Part shown: one piece after another, positions 62,467 through 64,000 of the stretch
How the letters are laid out: each line of letters begins with the position of its first letter
How positions within the stretch are numbered: the first letter of the stretch is position 1
NCBI RefSeq assembly: GCF_900078195.1
Contig: NZ_FJVE01000006.1
Span: forward strand, 622,501-686,500
Source of the DNA: Clostridium sp. Marseille-P299
Lineage (GTDB): Bacteria > Bacillota > Clostridia > Lachnospirales > Lachnospiraceae
Direction of reading: 5' to 3'
Length of the DNA: 64,000 nucleotides
Translations under genes and position numbers: made by a program
Notes under the pieces: model-generated
Told to the model about the DNA's origin: nothing
What the model saw: only the letters and a program-made list of their open reading frames with translations
Database searches by the model: none

Positions 62467-62892
62467 ATGAATGAATCCTCAAATTTTTATACATTAAAAG
62501 GCTATAATCTCTTGGAAAGTAATGAAGTTACGTCATCTATGGAAGATTATTTAGAAATGATATATCGCTTGCACAAAGACAATCAAATCATCCGTATCAA
62601 CCTATTAGCGCAGCAATTAAATGTAAAACCTTCCTCTGCATCTAAAATGGCATCAAATTTAAAAAAATATGATTTGGTCAATTTTGAAAAGTATGGTGTC
62701 ATTTTAATAACTGAAAAAGGATTGGAACTTGGTGAATACCTTCTTTATAGGCATGAGTTATTACATAAATTATTTTGCAAAATTAACAATTCCACCAATG
62801 AATTAGAGCAAGTAGAAAAAGTTGAGCATTTTATTGATACTAGAACGATACAAAATCTCAAAGATTTTTTAGATAAAATATCTGTATTATAA
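62467..62892 (+). CDS. DtxR/MntR-family metal-dependent repressor
   Basis: The 141-residue protein has an N-terminal winged helix, SMEDYLEMIYRL then RINLLAQQLNVKPSSASKMASNL (recognition helix about 52-64), and a metal-binding dimerisation helix bearing YRHELLHKLF and VEKVEHFID (His, Glu, His ligands near 98-121). There is no C-terminal SH3 domain, so it has the short MntR-type form. Divergence from feoAB suggests control of iron uptake by Fe2+ or Mn2+. AGGTG lies six bases before the ATG. Confidence 0.9.
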   Translation: MNESSNFYTLKGYNLLESNEVTSSMEDYLEMIYRLHKDNQIIRINLLAQQLNVKPSSASKMASNLKKYDLVNFEKYGVILITEKGLELGEYLLYRHELLHKLFCKINNSTNELEQVEKVEHFIDTRTIQNLKDFLDKISVL

Positions 62893-63219
62893 AAAAAAAT
62901 GCATTTTTATCATCATCAAAGATTGTGTATAAATCATTCTCCCGTTGACGCACGATTACGAAAGTGACTAATTACAATAATGCGCTATGAGCGATCATAA
63001 CGTAGCGTTTTTATGTGATTGGACAAAGTATTTATGCTTTTATTTCTATCAAAAACCAAAGAATGAGCAAAGCATATCTTCATCGTTATGTACGGCTGAC
63101 GAGCACAGTGGTTTTAACCACATATTCATTTTAAGCGAGTGTAAACCTTAGTTGTGCGATTTTAAATGATAGGACGCATTTTCTTATTAATAAAAAAGCA
63201 GCTCAAACTAATAATTTGA
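62893..63219. other. Intergenic between regulator and insertion sequence
   Basis: About 330 bases with no gene seen, somewhat richer in G+C than other gaps. It holds the probable regulator terminator at 62983 and a small GTGGTT/AACCAC palindrome near 63110. Confidence 0.5.
62983..63012 (+). terminator. Probable terminator of the DtxR-type gene
   Basis: CGCTATG (62983-62989) pairs with CGTAGCG (63001-63007), one G-U pair, with an 11-base loop and five following T residues. Confidence 0.6.
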
Positions 63220-63245
63220 TGTGACCCCTAAAAGTTAGACTTTAT

Positions 63246-63275
63246 TGCGAAGTGGATTTTCCGCTTCGCATTTTT
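63246..63275 (+). terminator. Hairpin at the IS end
   Basis: TGCGAAGTGG (63246-63255) pairs with CCGCTTCGCA (63261-63270), one G-T wobble, followed by five T residues on the plus strand. Read this way it would stop outside transcripts entering the element antisense to the transposase. Confidence 0.7.
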
Positions 63276-63278
63276 CAT

Positions 63279-64000
63279 TTATGCGGCTAAGAGTTTGAAC
63301 CTATATTCAACAGGGCTCATCCATCCAAGTTTCTCTTTTATTCGTTGCTTATTATAATACTCTATATATTGATCTATTGCATCTTTAAGTTCGTCATAAC
63401 TGTAATAAACTTCTCCATAATACATTTCCTGTTTCATTATTCCGAAGAAATTTTCCATAACTGAATTATCATGGCAATTTCCTTTTCTGGACATACTCTG
63501 AAAGATTCGATGTTCTTGTAAAGTATGAACATATGCCTTCATTTGATACCCCCATCCTTGGTCTGAATGAAAAGTTCTACGATATGGGCAATCTGATGTA
63601 ATCTCTATTGCGGTGTTCAGTGCATCCATTATGTTTTTAGCTGATGGTGTAGGTGATACACCATAGCTAATAATTTCTCTATTACATAAATCCATAAACG
63701 GATCTAGATATAATTTTTTAATAATCATACGGCCTTTAGAATCAGTATCATAATATTTGAACTCTGTAGTATCTGTGGTAATCTTTTGATGTGGTATTTT
63801 GGTTTCAAAACGTCTTCGTAATCTATTAGGAGCAACTTTTCCAATTTTCCCTTTATATGAACTATATTTTCGGCTTTTTCTTGTAAAAGAAGTAACCTGT
63901 AGAGATAGTTTCTGCATGATTCGTTGAACGCGTTTTTTGTTTATAACGCGACCTTGTTTACGAAGTTCTCCTAGCATACGTCTATAACCAAAATCTTTAT
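63279..64000 (-). CDS. IS3-family transposase OrfB (partial, DDE integrase)
   Basis: The frame reads from the right edge (KDFGYRRMLGELRKQ at the boundary), so the start is outside. The HTH_21-like start and the rve integrase core are seen. The DDE residues are in TTDTTEF, FHSDQGWGY and HDNSVMENFFG. The end YNKQRIKEKLGWMSPVEYRF is the usual IS150-group tail. It normally is made as an OrfAB fusion by programmed frameshift, which cannot be checked here. The visible part is intact. Confidence 0.92.
   Translation of the reverse strand, partial: KDFGYRRMLGELRKQGRVINKKRVQRIMQKLSLQVTSFTRKSRKYSSYKGKIGKVAPNRLRRRFETKIPHQKITTDTTEFKYYDTDSKGRMIIKKLYLDPFMDLCNREIISYGVSPTPSAKNIMDALNTAIEITSDCPYRRTFHSDQGWGYQMKAYVHTLQEHRIFQSMSRKGNCHDNSVMENFFGIMKQEMYYGEVYYSYDELKDAIDQYIEYYNKQRIKEKLGWMSPVEYRFKLLAA

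Larger units (their letters stand above)
63220..64000 (-). mobile_element. IS3-family insertion sequence, one end (cut by window edge)
   Basis: The terminal sequence TGTGACCCCTAAAAGTTAGA at 63220-63239 is like the inverted repeats of IS3-family (IS150-type) elements and lies 40 bp past the transposase stop. The other end, orfA, the second repeat and any target duplication lie outside. Confidence 0.8.

Overview
This window comes from a low-GC Firmicute. AT-rich intergenic DNA, strong AGGAGG-type ribosome binding sites, consensus sigma-A promoters and intrinsic terminators, together with FeoAB/DtxR, KtrAB-type potassium uptake, a PatB-like lyase and many intracellular glycan-degrading enzymes, point to a plant- or gut-glycan-using anaerobe of the Clostridia, most like Lachnospiraceae (for example Lachnoclostridium phytofermentans). 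The species is inference; it cannot be proven without a search.

Layout. 1-471: start of an AAA/OLD-type ATPase running off the left edge. 0.6-2.1 kb: a cytoplasmic MINPP-like histidine phosphatase (phytase family) followed by a 12-bp tandem repeat. 2.2-5.8 kb: a three-gene molybdenum hydroxylase (xanthine dehydrogenase family) operon. 6.2-10.2 kb: an Amidase_6 protein, an HD phosphohydrolase and a fused ABC ATPase-permease. 10.5-16 kb: a glycan-lyase island, with two different heparinase II/III-type lyases and a GH88 unsaturated uronyl hydrolase, none with a signal peptide. 16-18.8 kb: a C39-like peptidase, an M20 peptidase and TcdA. 19.3-21.7 kb: a two-gene C-S lyase operon behind a perfect TTGACA-17-TATAAT promoter. 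22-23 kb: a zinc-dependent phospholipase C-like protein.

23-48.3 kb is one large surface-polysaccharide locus, all on the minus strand and 19 genes long. It reads: NAD-epimerase, GT4, membrane-bound nucleotide-sugar dehydratase, GT4, GT8, GT, rmlA-C-B-D, Wzm/Wzt-type ABC exporter, a 1669-residue methyltransferase/coiled-coil/three-glycosyltransferase protein, acyltransferase, DUF2142 membrane protein, GtrB-like GT2, GtrA flippase, a small initiating phosphoglycosyl transferase and galE. Promoters can be read before the first gene, before rmlA and before the DUF2142 gene, so at least three transcription units are likely. The expected product is a rhamnose-containing glycan built on undecaprenyl phosphate, exported by the ABC transporter and then decorated outside the membrane.

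48.6-64 kb: an MFS transporter and GH127 beta-L-arabinofuranosidase next to a divergent AraC regulator; two rhodanese proteins, one fused to a CoA-disulfide reductase-type flavoprotein; ktrBA; feoAB with a divergent DtxR/MntR regulator; and one end of an IS3-family insertion sequence cut by the right edge.

The most notable points are these. (a) The giant methyltransferase/coiled-coil/glycosyltransferase sits beside an exporter whose ATPase carries a Wzt-type glycan-binding domain, a layout reminiscent of WbdD-type chain termination; its coiled coil contains four tandem 21-bp (seven-codon) repeats. (b) The first polysaccharide gene appears to start at AUU. (c) The exporter permease carries an extra N-terminal extracytoplasmic domain. 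(d) Degenerate tandem repeats recur in genes (FeoB, GH127) and between genes.
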